Counted from the stretch's first letter, positions 34,834 through 47,091 are shown. The stretch is 64,000 nucleotides of DNA from Aurifilum marmelostoma (GCA_027559495.1 JAMXSV010000017.1:1736001-1800000), one strand, 5' to 3'. The notes: generated by a model not told the origin, from the letters alone. Translations and numbers: made by a program.

Positions 34834-35481
34834 CAGCAGCGGCATCTGTCGAAAAAGAACGCAGACTACGGGTGTCAGTGATACCGGCAGCTGATTCGAA
34901 GCATGGAGGGGCTGGACAGTCAATGATGACACCTCTGGAGGCAGGAGACGTGACCTATTGATTATTGTTGTAGACGGCCATAGACCCATCATCTCCAAAC
35001 GATGTATCCACCCTAACAGCCATCGACGAACGCAGAATGAACAGGTTTCGCGCTCGTTATTTAATTCCTCGCATCGTACAGACATCATTATTCTCTTTTG
35101 CTCTCTTCTCTCTTTCTATCTTTTTCTGGCGTGAAAAAATCTGCACATGAGGTCGAGATTATCTTAAGCCACATACGCATGCAGCAAGTGTCACACTACA
35201 CAAGAGTGTATGCGTGCCTAATAGTCCATATCCAGCGGGCACTTGCTCTCCTGCCATCCACGTATCGCGAAAGATGGCTCTGTCCACCACAGCCCTCACT
35301 CAGCGGAGGGTTCCCGGTCCGACTTGCCAAAGCCCCATTCCCGTCACTGGACCTCGTGACATCTGTAGCGCATAGCGCCCTCAAAAATATAGTTCTATCC
35401 ATCCCTTCCTGCTCACGTCCTAGGCTCTTCTTTCCCTTCACTCACTCACTCATACATTCTCGTTCTCTCTATATCACCCAT
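34834..35481. other. Intergenic between convergent deacetylase and nucleoporin genes
   Basis: Shared 3' flank; pyrimidine-rich in 35085-35125 and 35430-35480. No gene seen. Confidence 0.55.
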
Positions 35482-38400
35482 TCAGAACAGCCTCGGACCG
35501 GTAGTTCCTCGGCCACCGAGGGTATCCTGCACCCATCCTTGCAGCTCCCTGACGTGGGCGACGATCGTCTGGATGTCTGCAGAGGGCGCCTTCCCGCTCC
35601 TCTCGTCGAGATGGGCGACCTCTTCTATGGCGTCTTGGCAGCGGTTCAGGAGATCCTCGACCCAGCGACCAATGCCCCCAGCGGTGCCTTGGGTCTCGGC
35701 CTCTCGGGCCCATCGGAGCAGAGCCTCGACGATCCACTGCACCACTACCTTGCGCCGGCGCCCTGTGAAAGGTGCCTCCTGTGCGTCAAGGATCCGCTCC
35801 AGGACGCGCGTGATCGAAGGAAAGGGAACGTGGAGATTCAGGAAGAGAAGGACGGGCCATGCAGCGTCAGCTCCGATGCGCTCGTCCTGCCCGTGCTCGA
35901 TCGAGTATCTGCACAGGTATGTCAGGATGAACTCGATGGGGAAGATGTGGTCGTTGAGCGATGTCCGGTGTGCGATATCCTGGACCTTGGCCATAACATG
36001 TTCGTAGGGCAGCGGAGGCTCCATCACGTTAGGATTGTTGTGGGGCCGGCCTGCTGCCACCCATTCCTGTTGTTGTGCCTCCACCTCCTCGTGCGCAGCC
36101 TCGATCAGATTGCGCCAGGTGTCGGCTATGGCCCGAGGGTTGTGGTGGTCGGCAACATGAAAAACGAGGAGTGATATGTCGTAGTATTGTGCAGGGCTCA
36201 CATATGAGTTCCAGAGCTGCTCTATTGTCAGTCACAATCTTAGTAGAGGTCGTCCACGGTAGACTCACATCGTTCAAGCCACGGATGGGACCGTTCAGGA
36301 TCCCCTCAGCCTCATCCTTGCGCTCGTCAGGTATCCTCGAATCAGCCAGGAGCCTTCGCAGCAGATCATCCTGGATGTGGGCAATCTCCAGCATCGTCGC
36401 GACTGCGTGGTTCAGGACCTGCTGGAGCTGGGGGCTGACGCCGATCGTGGCCACGCTCGCGTTAGCCTTGGCTTGACCGAGCAGCTTGATGCGGTCTTCA
36501 AGGCCGATATCAAATTCTTCGCTCTCGGCCAGTCTATACTGAACCTCGGCGGCTGCGTAGAAGTTTCGCCGCATCGTGTAGTAGCGACAGAGAAGCTCGG
36601 CGTGCTCGCGGTGAGTGGCGGCAAGTTTCTGGAGGAAAGTGATGACGTGGGGCGAGTCAACATTCAGGAGGCGCTCCGTGAAGCCCTTCGCGATGTACCA
36701 CTCATAAAGATCGTATTGGAACACCTCGTCGCTGGCACCGTTGACGACATCGTACGCCTCCCTCAGCTTGGTACCAAAGAGCGTTGGTCTCCCGTCTGCC
36801 ATCTCGGGTTCTCGGGTCGAGATAGTGTCGAGATGCGTCAGGACCCCGTGAATGAAATCGTAGCAGCGTTGGCGCTCGGCGAAAGCAGCTTCCCGAGGAT
36901 CGTTGGCAGGCTGATTGTCGTTGAGCCATGATAGCGCTGCGTTGCCCCGATCCTTCTCTCGGGCCATCTTCAGACACAGCTCAATGGCGCCCGCGTAGTA
37001 ATGCAGGTCAATGTACTGCTGAACGGCGCCTTCGAGATTAGCAAAGGTGAGGTTGCCAGCAACACGCTCAAACAGACGCAGGCTGTCGTTGAGAAGCTGA
37101 CGGAGGACATTGGGGTTGTTGATTTGTTCTGATGCTCTCTTCAGGTGTTCCTGCGCTTTGAAGATCACCACATCATCGGGACTGCAGAAGCTGCCGCACC
37201 GCCGTCGTAGGGCTTCTGCTACTGTTTCCACATTTGCACCGCTCTCAATGTTGCGGTTGACAATAGCCTTGACAAGAACCTTGGCGAGATCCCGACCCGT
37301 CGTTTGAGAGAACAATTGCTCGTAGGTCAGGTGACGGAGCAGGTCTTGTGTGGGCGGGTCAAGGCGAACGAAAATGTCCGAGACGCGCTCGTCAAAGAGC
37401 ATCACAACGAAAGAGATGCCCTCGGAGATACCTTCCATGAGCCGCTGCAGAGCATGCAGGCCCTGGTGTTCCGCCTGGATGGCAATTTCCTCGTGCCGGT
37501 TACGGACGGTGGAGAGGTCCTGCGGCCCAGACAGACCCTGTATGACCCCACGGTTGGCGTGCAGGAAATTTCGCAAACGATCCAAGCTGTCCTGGACAGA
37601 GTTGAGCTTAGCCATGGGTATGGTCGACGTCACAACAACCGCACTCGTGGCGTCGACACCCTGGACGATGACCCTCGCCTTCCACAATTGACGGATGAGG
37701 CGAGTGAGATACGAGCCCAAGGCGTGATACCGATATGAGAGCCTGACGGAGTCTACGGAGATCTGCTGACCATCCGTTTCACCAACAGTCGGTTGGCCGC
37801 CAAAGTCAATAAATGTAGAGCGTGCTCGGTCCTGGGTGACCTGGTCGAGTACACGAGGAGCGCCATTACGCAGGTCGTTGCCTTGACCACAAGCCACCGC
37901 AAGAGCAGTCGAGATGGTCTCTTGTCGTCCGTACAGGTAGATGAACCGGCGCACTTCCTCCGTGATTCCTTCCTCGCCCGGTGCCTTGCGAATGACCGTC
38001 GCGAAAATGTCGACGAGTCGCCGTCGTCGAAGTATCTGAATTCCTTCACTCGTCATAATGGCGAACTCTGGAGGTGCCTGGTCAAACTGCACGGCCAGCT
38101 CGTTCCCGAATCCCATGGGCTGCGCAGCAGCAGCGAAGGGTGGGGTCATTGAGCCAATAGCGAGGACTCTCGCTGCTCCTATCTCAACCCAGCTCGCGTG
38201 CTCATGGTATCGCAACGGTGCCCCTGGTGTAGCGCCAGCTAATCTGATACGGCCAGACTCGGGTGCCGAGACGAATATGCGGTCTCTCAGCTTGTCGTCC
38301 TTTGTCACTGCAGCAAAAAAGTAGCCGGGTGCAAAACGTTGACCGAGCCTGCTCGTAACTAGCGACATGGAATTCGTATCTAGTACCTCGCCGCTGTCCA

Positions 38401-39877
38401 CACCGAGCTGTCTAGCTGCTGCAGCCTCGCTCCTTGGTGGAAACTTGACGAACTGGACCTGCATGCTCTGGGGTGCGGCGTTTGAGGACAGACTACTCAT
38501 GTAAGATGCGGTATTGGTTGCGCTGAGGAAGATCCGGCAACCGGTATCCGTCAGGGCCATGAGGTGAAGCTTCGAAGCCTCATTTGCGTGGATCGGACTG
38601 ATCGACACAATGTTCATCTGGTCAGTGAGCAGCGAGGACCTCGTGATCATGTGAGTGATCTCGCGAAGGCACGAGAGCTTGTCCTTCTCGATGCACTTGG
38701 TCAACTTGTTCGGGCCGTCCATGTGATAGGTACGAATCGTCGATTTGGTTGACAGCGTGTACAGCAGCTTTCGGCTGTCGTCGACCACCATGCCAGCAAG
38801 ACCCTCGTTGGTCTTGGGTGTCCAGAGGGCAGTGGGGTAGGGAATCATAGCTACCGGATTAGGTAGGTTTGGTAGAGTAGAAGACCATCCCGGGTGCGTA
38901 TGATTGATCTTCCCAACCCTACTAGAAAACCACCGCTCTTCCTGCTGGTAGTAGAGCTCATGCACATCCGTATCGGTCGCACCACCAAAGAAGATCCGTC
39001 CATCCGCAGAGCCCACGATGAAGCTAACATCGATGCCGCCCTTGTGTACCGACATCTTGGTCGAGAAGATCCTCGGAGCTGCGCCAGCATTGTCCTGAGA
39101 CAGGCCGAGAAGTATCACCTCCGTCGACGTGGCGACAACGAGCATGTGTTTGATGGTATCCACAAATACACCTGGCTTTGGGGGAACAAGGGCGACCGCC
39201 GTGATTCTATGAGGCGAGTCCTCGAAGCCAAACAGCTCAGGATCTGGAGAGGTGTAATCCCAGAGGTAGAGAGCATTGTCGATGTGAACGTACGCCAGGT
39301 GTATCTCGGGGAACAAGCCCATCTTCGTGTGAATCTGGCCATTCTGGAAGCGGTGAAAGACCTCGTCGGGCATTGGGTAGATTGCGGGCTTGTGGAAAGG
39401 TGCCCACGCTGGGTCGACCACAGCAAGGTCATAGTCGGATGAAGCGCCAGCTGCGAGAACATATTGGTCAGTATAAGAAGGAGGGCTGGCGTGTCAAAGG
39501 AGACGGGTCTACTCACGCCTGCAGTATGAGTCCAGGTCTGGGAAGCTGCCGTCGAGCTGGAGCAGATCATTGATGAACCTGGCAGCTTTCTGGGCGGGGG
39601 GCGTGTTGTCGACAGCTGGCTGCGACGCGACCAGAGGTGCTGCTTGGGGGCCACCAGGAGGAAGAGGATGATGATGAGGAGGTGATGGTGGCCGGCCGGC
39701 CTGAGTAGGTAGCCTGTTCATAGCAGTCTGTCGCGGTGGACTGGTACCCAAAGGTCCTCTCCGTGTACCCCCAGCAGCAGCAGCTCCAAAGAGATCTCGC
39801 CGCAAAGGATCGGCTGCGGGCGCAGGAGTGTTGAGAAACGCGCCGGGCACAGGGCGCACGGGGGTAGTCGTCGCCAT
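35482..39877 (-). CDS. NUP170: Nucleoporin Nup155/Nup170 (inner-ring scaffold)
   Basis: Core scaffold nucleoporin of the inner ring, contacting the membrane and the Nup93 complex. Exons on the minus strand: 39877..39517, 39450..36269, 36216..35482, 1,425 residues, the usual family size. ATG at 39877 (MATTTPVRPVPGAF) is the first Met in frame. Residues 1-90 are low complexity. Then comes the family's entry sequence (KAARFINDLLQLDG, DYDLAVVDPAWAPFHK), followed by the N-terminal beta-propeller (FPEIHLAYVHIDNALYLWDY, GLAGMVVDDSRKLLYTLS) and the long C-terminal alpha-solenoid (LRRRCGSFCSPDDVVIFKAQEHL; YIDLHYYAGAIELCLKMA). Both introns are 52-66 nt with GTGAGT donors and join in phase. No frame damage over 4 kb, which contrasts with the homopolymer breaks elsewhere in the window. 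Confidence 0.95.
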
Positions 39878-40817
39878 GATGTGCAAGGCGTGCGGTTAGT
39901 CCTCTGAGTAGTAGTAGGAGGAGGAGAAGGAGATGATGGTGGTGGAGGCTTGGTGTTCGAGGAGGTCTTGTCGCTGTGCGCGTTCCCGGCGACGTCTCAC
40001 GGTCGATTCGAAGACCGACTGGTCGTTCGGCGAGGGGCGACGGACAACGGCAGCAAAAGCAAGGCAGCTCACGACAGTCCCGATCCGTCTCTGCGCAGAG
40101 GAGCCGAGAGAGCCTGGACAGGATGCAGTGGTCCAAGCTCGACTCGCAGCAGCAGCGACGGGTCAGAGAACTGGGAATGGCATCAAAAGATCCTGAAACA
40201 GATGCCAGAGGTCATCAAGTAAAGTGGAAAGTCGCTTTGAGAGACTGCTGCTGATCTGACAATGAGGTTGCACAGCACGGGCAGGACGGGGATTGGTTGC
40301 AGCTACAAGTGCTTGCCTGCCTTTGAAGCAAGGTCATAAACACCTGAATTTCTTTGCAGGGATCAGAGGCAGCTGAGTGGAGCTAAGTTTTGGGCGGGAA
40401 CGCGTGCCCAGCGCGTGGGACTGAAGCCAGGCAAGGCAGGCTGGGCTAGGCTAGGCTTGTTTGGGCAGCATCATATGCGCTGTACTACTGTGTGATGCTT
40501 GGATGCTTCAAATGAAGCCGACTTCTGATACTGAACACGCCTTGATAGCACCATATATACTGAATACAGCAGGATCCTTCTGCAATGTTGATTGGGTATT
40601 AAATTTGTATTTTCATAGAACTGCAGGATCAGAAGACGTGGCAGCTGTTTGTTACAAGCCATCCTTGGCCTTGACCCGAGACCTTTCCATGTACAAGCGG
40701 TATACGTAAAGCAAAAGCCTCCATCAATTGATGGACATTTCACTGCCTGAGCACCTCTCTAAGCGCTAATTATATAGTGTACCCATTCTGTCGGCGTTTC
40801 TTTTCCCAAGCTGACCA
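39878..40817. other. Intergenic: promoter of the nucleoporin gene
   Basis: Upstream of the nucleoporin ATG and downstream of the minus-strand ketoacyl reductase gene. GC-rich near the nucleoporin start; 40460-40780 is more AT-rich. No gene seen. Confidence 0.55.
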
Positions 40818-41864
40818 TCAAGCCTTCTTCGCCTCACGGGCAGCCTTGCGCAGAGCCCTGGTACGAATATCCTTGTGCGAGACCAGGTTGAAGTAGATGC
40901 CAACCTTGCTCCCAAATCCGATAGTCTTCTCAACCCACCACAGCACGAGAGCGTGAGTCCACCACGGCGTGTAGGTATATGCGATATTCTGCGTGCTGCC
41001 CCTTCCGATCTTGCCCAGCGTACTCCTGACAAACGGACCGGGGTTGGGAACATTCAGGCTTGGGCGGCGGACCTTGCTCATGGCTGAGCAGACAAGCCAG
41101 CTAAGAACAATGTAGACGTCAACGTTATCTTCCTTGAGCTCACCGGCGAGAGCCGAGCTCCAGTGTTGCAGGAAGGCCTTGCTGCCGCTGTACGTCGCCA
41201 GGTACGGGATTGGCATCCAGCCGCTGAACGATCCCATAGTCAGGATGAGACCCCGCTTGCGCTGCACCATGCCGGGAGCAATGATCTGGGTCGTCTTCAG
41301 GGTGCCGAAGCAGTTGATCGTGACGATGTCTTGCAGCTCCTTCTTCTCCGTTTCGAGGAATCGGGTTGGGATGGAGTGGCTCTGGCCGACGTTGTTGATT
41401 AGGATTGCAACGTCGAGGCCCTCGACCAGCTCGGCCAGACGGGCGTAGTCGGCTTCGTTGTCTTGAGAGTAGTCCATGGCGAGGACCTTGGTCTGTACGC
41501 CGGAAAGCTCGCTGGCTAGGGCGTCCAGCTTCGACTGGGTGCGGGAGACGAGCACAATGTTAAAGCCTTTGGATGCGAGCTGCTTGGCGTACTCCTTGCC
41601 GAGACCGTCAGAAGCGCCGGTAACGACGGCCCATGAGCCTTTGGGACCATATTTGCGAAGCTGCGCGGATGGCTGGTGTTAATGCTTGTCAATTGGCCGG
41701 GTGGAGAGGGTGCAACATACATTGGTCCCGCTGAGCACGAAGAGCTCGAGCAGCAGCCAAAGGTAGCTCAGCACGCGGCTCGCGAGGACGAAGGCGCCTA
41801 CTCCAGCCAGTGCCCATTGCACTGGCTGGGGAATGGAAGAGATGATCTCAGCGATGCCAGCCAT
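40818..41864 (-). CDS. IFA38: Very-long-chain 3-ketoacyl-CoA reductase
   Basis: Second step of the ER fatty-acid elongation cycle: NADPH reduction of 3-ketoacyl-CoA for very-long-chain fatty acids and sphingolipids. Exons 41864..41721 and 41660..40818, 328 residues, close to yeast Ifa38 (347). Exon 1 encodes a 48-residue N-terminus with a membrane span (WALAGVGAFVLASRVLSYLWLLLELF). Exon 2 begins LRKYGPKGSWAVVTGAS and has the SDR cofactor motif TGASDGLG (62-69), NNVG (137-140), the catalytic Ser in the GSFSG segment (about 192) and YSGSK (Tyr205, Lys209). The C-terminus is basic (ALRKAAREAKKA), with lysines near the end as in ER-retained membrane proteins. The 60-nt intron is in phase. Divergent from ERG28, whose ATG is 373 bases away. 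Confidence 0.93.
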
Positions 41865-42237
41865 ATTGATACTGTTGAAGTAATCTCGAGGGCTACCAAT
41901 CTCGCAAGGGCGGTAAGTGACTGAGGGGGTGGAGAGAGTAGAGCCGCTCAACAGATCAACAATTCGAGAATAAATTTCTAGGGGAAGAGCCTCGGGCGAG
42001 GTTCGAGTCCCACCACTATCTAGAGTACGCAATGCTGAGCCCATTAGTAGCGGCACGGTAAGGTACCTTTAGTTAGGAGCTACACGTTCCGCTCAACAGG
42101 GCAGCCTGGACCCTGTTGTGAGTAGTCCACGAGCTTAGACAATGTCAACTCCTCCTGCACTGTGCAAATTGCTTCGCTCAATAGATCAACAACAGGCTGG
42201 TAGAGGGCCTGAGAACAGCAGTCTGGATTTTGCGATC
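41865..42237. promoter_or_regulatory. Shared divergent promoter of IFA38 and ERG28
   Basis: 373 bases separate the two start codons, so both genes must be driven from this stretch. Their products act in ER lipid synthesis (very-long-chain fatty acids, sterols). I see no sterol-response element that I would commit to. Confidence 0.55.
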
Positions 42238-42809
42238 ATGGACAAGCTCTTGAACATCCTCCCTTCGGCAGAGGATGGCATCTTGCCTTATTACATGCTA
42301 GTGGTAATGCACTCTTCATTCATCCATGCCGCACCATCACACCGTCTAACTTCGCTGTTCTGCAGGTCTCGGTCGCAGCCGTAGGCAATTCGATTCAGAA
42401 CCTCTTCACTCTGCACTACACTCGGCGCATCTACAACGGCCTCTTCGTTCCGAACACTAGTATCGCGAACGTCGACTCGGTCGAGAAGCTTACACCCGTC
42501 ACGTCCGCGGCCACCCTCAAGGACAAGCCCACCGCGACAGACCAGGTCACGCCACTCGCAGCGCGTCTGTTCGGTGTGTATACAATCCTGGCGGCAGCGA
42601 TTCGGCTCTACGGCGCCTACCGGCTGGACGACCCCGCCTGGTACCAGCTATGCCTGATCACGTACCTGCTAGCGGTATCCCACTTTGCGAGCGAGATACT
42701 GGTCTTTAAGACGTGCAGAGTGGGCTGGGAGCATGCCTTCCCACTCTCGGCAGGTGTTAGTGGAAGTGTGTGGATGATATTGCAGTACTCCAACTATGTG
42801 AAGGCATAA
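42238..42809 (+). CDS. ERG28: Ergosterol biosynthesis scaffold protein Erg28
   Basis: ER membrane scaffold that tethers the C-4 demethylation enzymes (Erg25, Erg26, Erg27). Exons 42238..42303 and 42366..42809, 169 residues. Family features: LPYYMLVVSVAAVGNSIQ, TLHYTRRIYNG, then PLAARLFGVYTILAAAIRLYGAYRLDDPAWYQLC, AVSHFASEILVFKT and SVWMILQYSNYVKA at the end, together giving four hydrophobic segments. ATG at 42238 was chosen over the in-frame 42142 because the family starts right before the first membrane segment. The donor is ambiguous: GTGGTAATG offers cuts at 42301 or 42304, both phase 0, differing by one valine. Confidence 0.93.
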
Positions 42810-42896
42810 CAGAAAGAAGAAGAACAATTTACAACTAGAGGGAGGACACGAGCGTTTGAGCAAAAGACAGAAACGGCTGGACATAGTCCCCCCCTC

Positions 42897-42922
42897 CCCC
42901 CCCTCACCCGAAAAAAAAAAAA
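42897..42922 (+). repeat. C-run and A-run in the ERG28 3' flank
   Basis: A run of C followed by about 13 A just downstream of ERG28, in the gap before the convergent GAL7 gene. No other content seen in this 253-base gap. Confidence 0.7.
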
Positions 42923-43062
42923 AGGCAGACTGTTTTTGTCATGTCACCTTGCTTTTCCCTCACCAGGCTGGTCGCTGTCATAAGATGCGAGGACGGACAA
43001 GAGGAATAGGCACCGAATAATGCATAGGGTCTATATACAAGAGCCTCAGGCTCCCAGTGTAT

Positions 43063-44447
43063 CTACTGCGCCAGCTTCTTGCGATAAAGCTCCCCTCCCA
43101 GCCCTCTCAGTCTTGTGGCCGCCTGCTCCGGCGTGATATCCCGCTGCGGCTCGGCCATCAATTCGTATCCGACCAAGAATTTGCGCACGGTCGCAGAGCG
43201 CAGCAGGGGTGGGTAAAAGTGCATGTGGAAGTAGCTGTTCTCAGCCTCCTCCTCGGTACAATCGAGCGGTGCTTGGTGAATCCCCGAGCCTGTATGATGC
43301 TCAGTCAGCCGATCACTTCTCTGCCGAGAGAGGAAATGCAAGGATTCCAGGTTCGAACTCACTGTATGGAAAGCTGCATTCAAAAAGGTTGTCGTATCGT
43401 CTCGTAACCTCCTGCACTGCCTCCGCAAACCACAGCCTCTCCTCGTCCGTCAGATCTACCAGCGCACGCACATGCCGCTTTGCAATCACCAGCACCTCGA
43501 ACGGCCAGATTGCCCACCATGGACACACGACGACAAAGCCATCGTTCTGCCAGACCAGCCGCTCGCCCTTCTCGATCTCGAGCTTGACATAGTCTGCAAG
43601 CAGGTGGCGCCCGCCGTGCTCGGCGCGGTACTTGGTCATGGCAATGATCTCCTTGCCGGGCTCCTCGGGAAGCGTCGACGTGGTCCAGATCTGGCAATGC
43701 GGGTGCGGGTTCGAGCAGCCCATTGCTGCGCCCTTGTTCTCGAAGATCTGCATGTACCGGAGCTGATCCTTGGGCTTCTCGACCTCGCTCTCGGGGGCAG
43801 CCTCCTTCTGGAGAAGAGGCAGCTTCGCAGCGACAGCGGCGAGGGGGTTCGTCGGGGGAAAGGTGGTTGGCATAAATGCGTGTCCAGGTCTCGATCACAG
43901 GCAGAATCTCGGCGGGGGTCATGTCTGCCAGGGTCACGGAATGCGTGGCGCTGAAGGTCAGGACGAAGCATTTACCGGTGACGGGCTGCGCGCGGAGGAG
44001 GAGAGCGGAGAGGTCATCACTGCTGGTCGGTTCTGGTGGTGTGTAGGCAGCTTGGTCTTCCTTGACGGCGCTATAATCGTTCACGAAGACGAAGGTGTCT
44101 TTGTACTGCGGGTTGGAGCCGCCTTGAGCTCGTTCGTTGCCGGGACACAAATAGCACTATGCGCCGGGAGCTGATCAGTAGCAGATTCCCCGACTATACG
44201 GTCCGGCAAACGAGCAGAGGGAATAAGAGGCCAGACCTTTGGGTCATAGTCTGGCAGCGTGTTGACCTGGGCGGACTCCTGCTGTCCTCTGCAGCGCACA
44301 TTGTCAGAGCTGTGCGGTGAACGCATACTATTGTTGGATTGCTCACTGCCAAGGCCTCTTTGTTCGGTGTGGCGAGACTAGTAGCCATGAGTTCGTCAGA
44401 GGATTGAACCTGCGGTGAGATATGTCGTCCAGAATCTTGTCCGGCAT
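43063..44447 (-). CDS. GAL7: Galactose-1-phosphate uridylyltransferase, with an apparent +1 frameshift
   Basis: Leloir pathway: exchanges UMP between UDP-glucose and galactose-1-phosphate. Minus-strand exons 44447..44347, 44288..44237, 44156..43363, 43289..43063; about 390 residues after allowing for one surplus base. Family marks in order: DISHRRFNPLTNSWLLVSPHRTKRPWQ, GQQES, CYLCPGNERAQGG (zinc-binding Cys pair), QIFENKGAAMGCSNPHPHCQIW with the HPH catalytic loop, and GIHQAP in the last exon. Within exon 3, NHLSP should run on to TNPLAAVAAK, but a run of five G on the plus strand (43854-43858; C on the sense strand) shifts the frame; four would keep it. The second donor, GTCTGG, is poor. Everything else is intact, so I favour a base-count error over gene loss. 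Confidence 0.88.
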
Positions 44448-45429
44448 GTTGCTGTTCGAAGTGGGATAGGCACAGGTGAGGGAAGACGGGAAAGAAAGAA
44501 GCAACAGCAGAGTCGCGTGGAGAAGCTGAGGCGGGAGAATTAGGAAGATATAGAACAAAGAAGGATGAGCAGCCCAGGCCAAAAATTTGCTAAGAATATA
44601 CGAAAGAACAAGAGGCGAATATGTAAAAGCGCGACTTTTTTTTGGCTCCCTACCTTTTCTCAATGATAGTGGTGTTACTGAAGCAATCCGCTACCGAGGC
44701 TGCTACAGGTCAAGCTCGTTGGTGGGGTTCTTTAGGCTCAGGCTACGATTTGGTCGCCAAACGGCGGCTGGACTCGGTTGACGCCGCTGTTGCCCACTCG
44801 GGTAAGCTGGAGCCGAAGTGGATATCCACTGAAGCTGTCACCTTTGACTATGCATGTGTACACTCAACAGCAGTTATTGACTGCAACACGACTTGATCGA
44901 ATCCCAGGTTCCACATCTCATGCAATCGACTTTAGTTACAGGAAAACGTCTTGAAGAACCCTATGGTGGGGTCTGACCATTGCTCCCTCACTTGCGTAAG
45001 GTTAACGCACGTCATATTCGATTCACCCATCCTGATTATGTCATCACTGCCGCCAATCCTATTGTGGAGGGGCAAGCTAGTCCCTTGCTCCCCTTGTTCT
45101 CACATGCCTGTGCCTCCCCACTGCTGAGTGATGGATTAGCCCCCAGATCTCCATGTTGGCCTGTGCACAAGTGAGTCGCGACCCAGACCTAGACTACACC
45201 TCAGCTCAACAATCAACCACCAGCATCCAGCATCCATCGATGCTGGCGCAAAGCCATCAAGTTCAACGCGTCGCATCGCAAAGACGCAATTGAGAACGCT
45301 CATTGCATCCTTTCCAGGCCACTATAGCGCGCGTAAATCCCGTATACTGTCTCCGAACCCAACCTGCTGCCTGCGCGCCGAGTTCGACCTTGGGCATCAT
45401 ACGACCACTGCTCCACGCGGTTTGAGACT
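44448..45429. promoter_or_regulatory. Divergent promoter region of GAL7 and ADA2
   Basis: 982 bases between divergent starts, no gene seen. No clear galactose-regulator site is recognised. Confidence 0.45.
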
Positions 45430-47091
45430 ATGGGGGTCATCAGGAAGAAGACTGGTGGTCGGGGGAGCGAAGGTGGCGTCAAATATATCTGCGATGTCTG
45501 CTCGGTGGACATCACCTCAACTGTTAGTTCTTGCCTGCCCTCGTGTATTCTCAGCTGCGGTCGCAAAACGAACAAGTCTTCTCCTTGGCTCAAATTACTA
45601 ACATCGCTCTCTAGGTACGGATACGATGCGCCCATCCCACCTGCAACGAATACGATCTATGCGTCCAGTGTTTCGCCAAGGGCGAGGCGAGCGGCAACCA
45701 TCAGCCTGCGTCACATCCTTACCGTGTAATAGAACAGAACTCCTTTCCGATATACGATGAGGACTGGGGAGCAGATGAGGAGTTGCTGCTTCTTGAGGGC
45801 TGCGAGATATATGGCCTTGGATCTTGGGCCGACATTGCAGATCACATCGGCGGGTATCGCACCAAGGACGAAGTTCGCGATCACTACGAGAAGGTCTACA
45901 TCGATTCCTCACGGTTCCCCCTACCGGAACGATGCAGCCCTCAGGACACATCGCTGGCCATGGAAACCACTAGGGAGGATTTCCAGGCCAGGAAAAAGCG
46001 ACGAATCGAGGAACGGAAAGAGGCCATCAAGAATGCGCCGGCGCCCCCTCCCAAGACGAAGCCCACAGCCAGTGTTCCTTCCTGTCACGAGATTCAAGGC
46101 TATATGCCGGGGCGCTTGGAATTCGAGACAGAACACGCAAACGAGGCAGAAGAGGCCGTTCAGCTTATGCAGTTTGACCCAGGCGACGGCATCAACCCCA
46201 ACACCGGCCAGCTCGAGCCCGAGATGGACCTGAAGCTGACTGTCATGGACATCTACAATGCCAGGCTTACGCAGCGGGTTGATAGGAAAAAAAGTCATTT
46301 TTGAGCACAACCTGCTTGACTACCGGGAAAATACGAAACTCGATAAAAAGAGATCGAAGGAAGAAAGAGATATCCTGAACAAAGCGAAACCATTCGCTCG
46401 GATGATGAATCACAAGGACTTTGAGGATTTAAACCATGGCCTCATTGATGAGCTGAATCTTCGAACGGCAATAGCACAGCTGCAGGAGTGGCGGAATCTG
46501 GGAATTGGCAACCTCCGCAGTGGGGAGAAATATGAACATGAGAAGGCACAGCGGTTACAGAAACAGATACCAATGGGCTCGATGGACCGCGAACGGCTGG
46601 CAGTGCAGCAACGGAACAAGCCCCAGCCACCTCCAGATCCCCCAAGCGGGGCATCTCTACTGGTTGCCCCAGAGCTGCCCGTCCGAATCGCGACCAAGAG
46701 TGGTGGTATGAACGGCACAGTCAACGGGGAATCCAAGCTTACCAATGGCGATCATGCCAATGGCGTGAACGGGGCCATCGTGGTGAACGGTGTGGAGCCG
46801 AAGCCGAAACACATGCCTCAGACTCTCTCTGGTGTGCCCCCATTGTCACTGAGCCAGGAGAGTGCGCCCGACGCTCATCTGCTCACACCTGAGGAGGTGA
46901 AGTTGTGTGAAGTGTGCCGCCTGCAGCCGAAACCATGGCTTATGATGAAGGGCGAGATCATCAGGGAAGCTACTAAGGGCAACGGGTCGCTCAAGAAGAA
47001 GCAGGTCAAGGAGATCTGCAAGGTGGACCCACGAAAGGGTGGCATGATATTCGACTGCATGGTTGCATGGGGTTTCATAGGCAAGGCTTGA
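45430..47091 (+). CDS. ADA2: SAGA/ADA transcriptional adaptor Ada2, with an apparent +1 frameshift
   Basis: Adaptor of the Gcn5 histone acetyltransferase module of SAGA. Exons 45430..45522 and 45615..47091, about 522 residues after allowing for one surplus base. Domains: ZZ zinc finger across the intron (CDVC, then RCAHPTCNEYDLCVQCF); SANT at about residues 75-130 (DEDWGADEELLLLEGCEIYGLGSWADIADHIG); the ADA2 central region (ERKEAIKN, EFETEHANEAE, QFDPGD); and a C-terminal SWIRM domain (LLTPEEVKLCEVCRLQPKPWLMMKGEIIREA ... MVAWGFIGKA). The frame breaks after TQRVDRKK at seven A (46287-46293); with six it reads on into VIFEHNLLDYRENTKLDKKRSKEER, exactly the family sequence. Loss of Ada2 would be costly, so sequence error is likely. 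The GTTAGT donor and CTAG acceptor are in phase. Confidence 0.92.

Noticed and set aside
36075..38324. Several plus-strand frames of 80-190 codons opposite the nucleoporin gene
   Set aside because: Antisense shadows of a long intact coding exon with strong family similarity.
41985..42020. tRNA-like B-box sequence (GGTTCGAGTCC)
   Set aside because: Flanking bases do not form a T-stem and no acceptor or anticodon arm can be folded around it.
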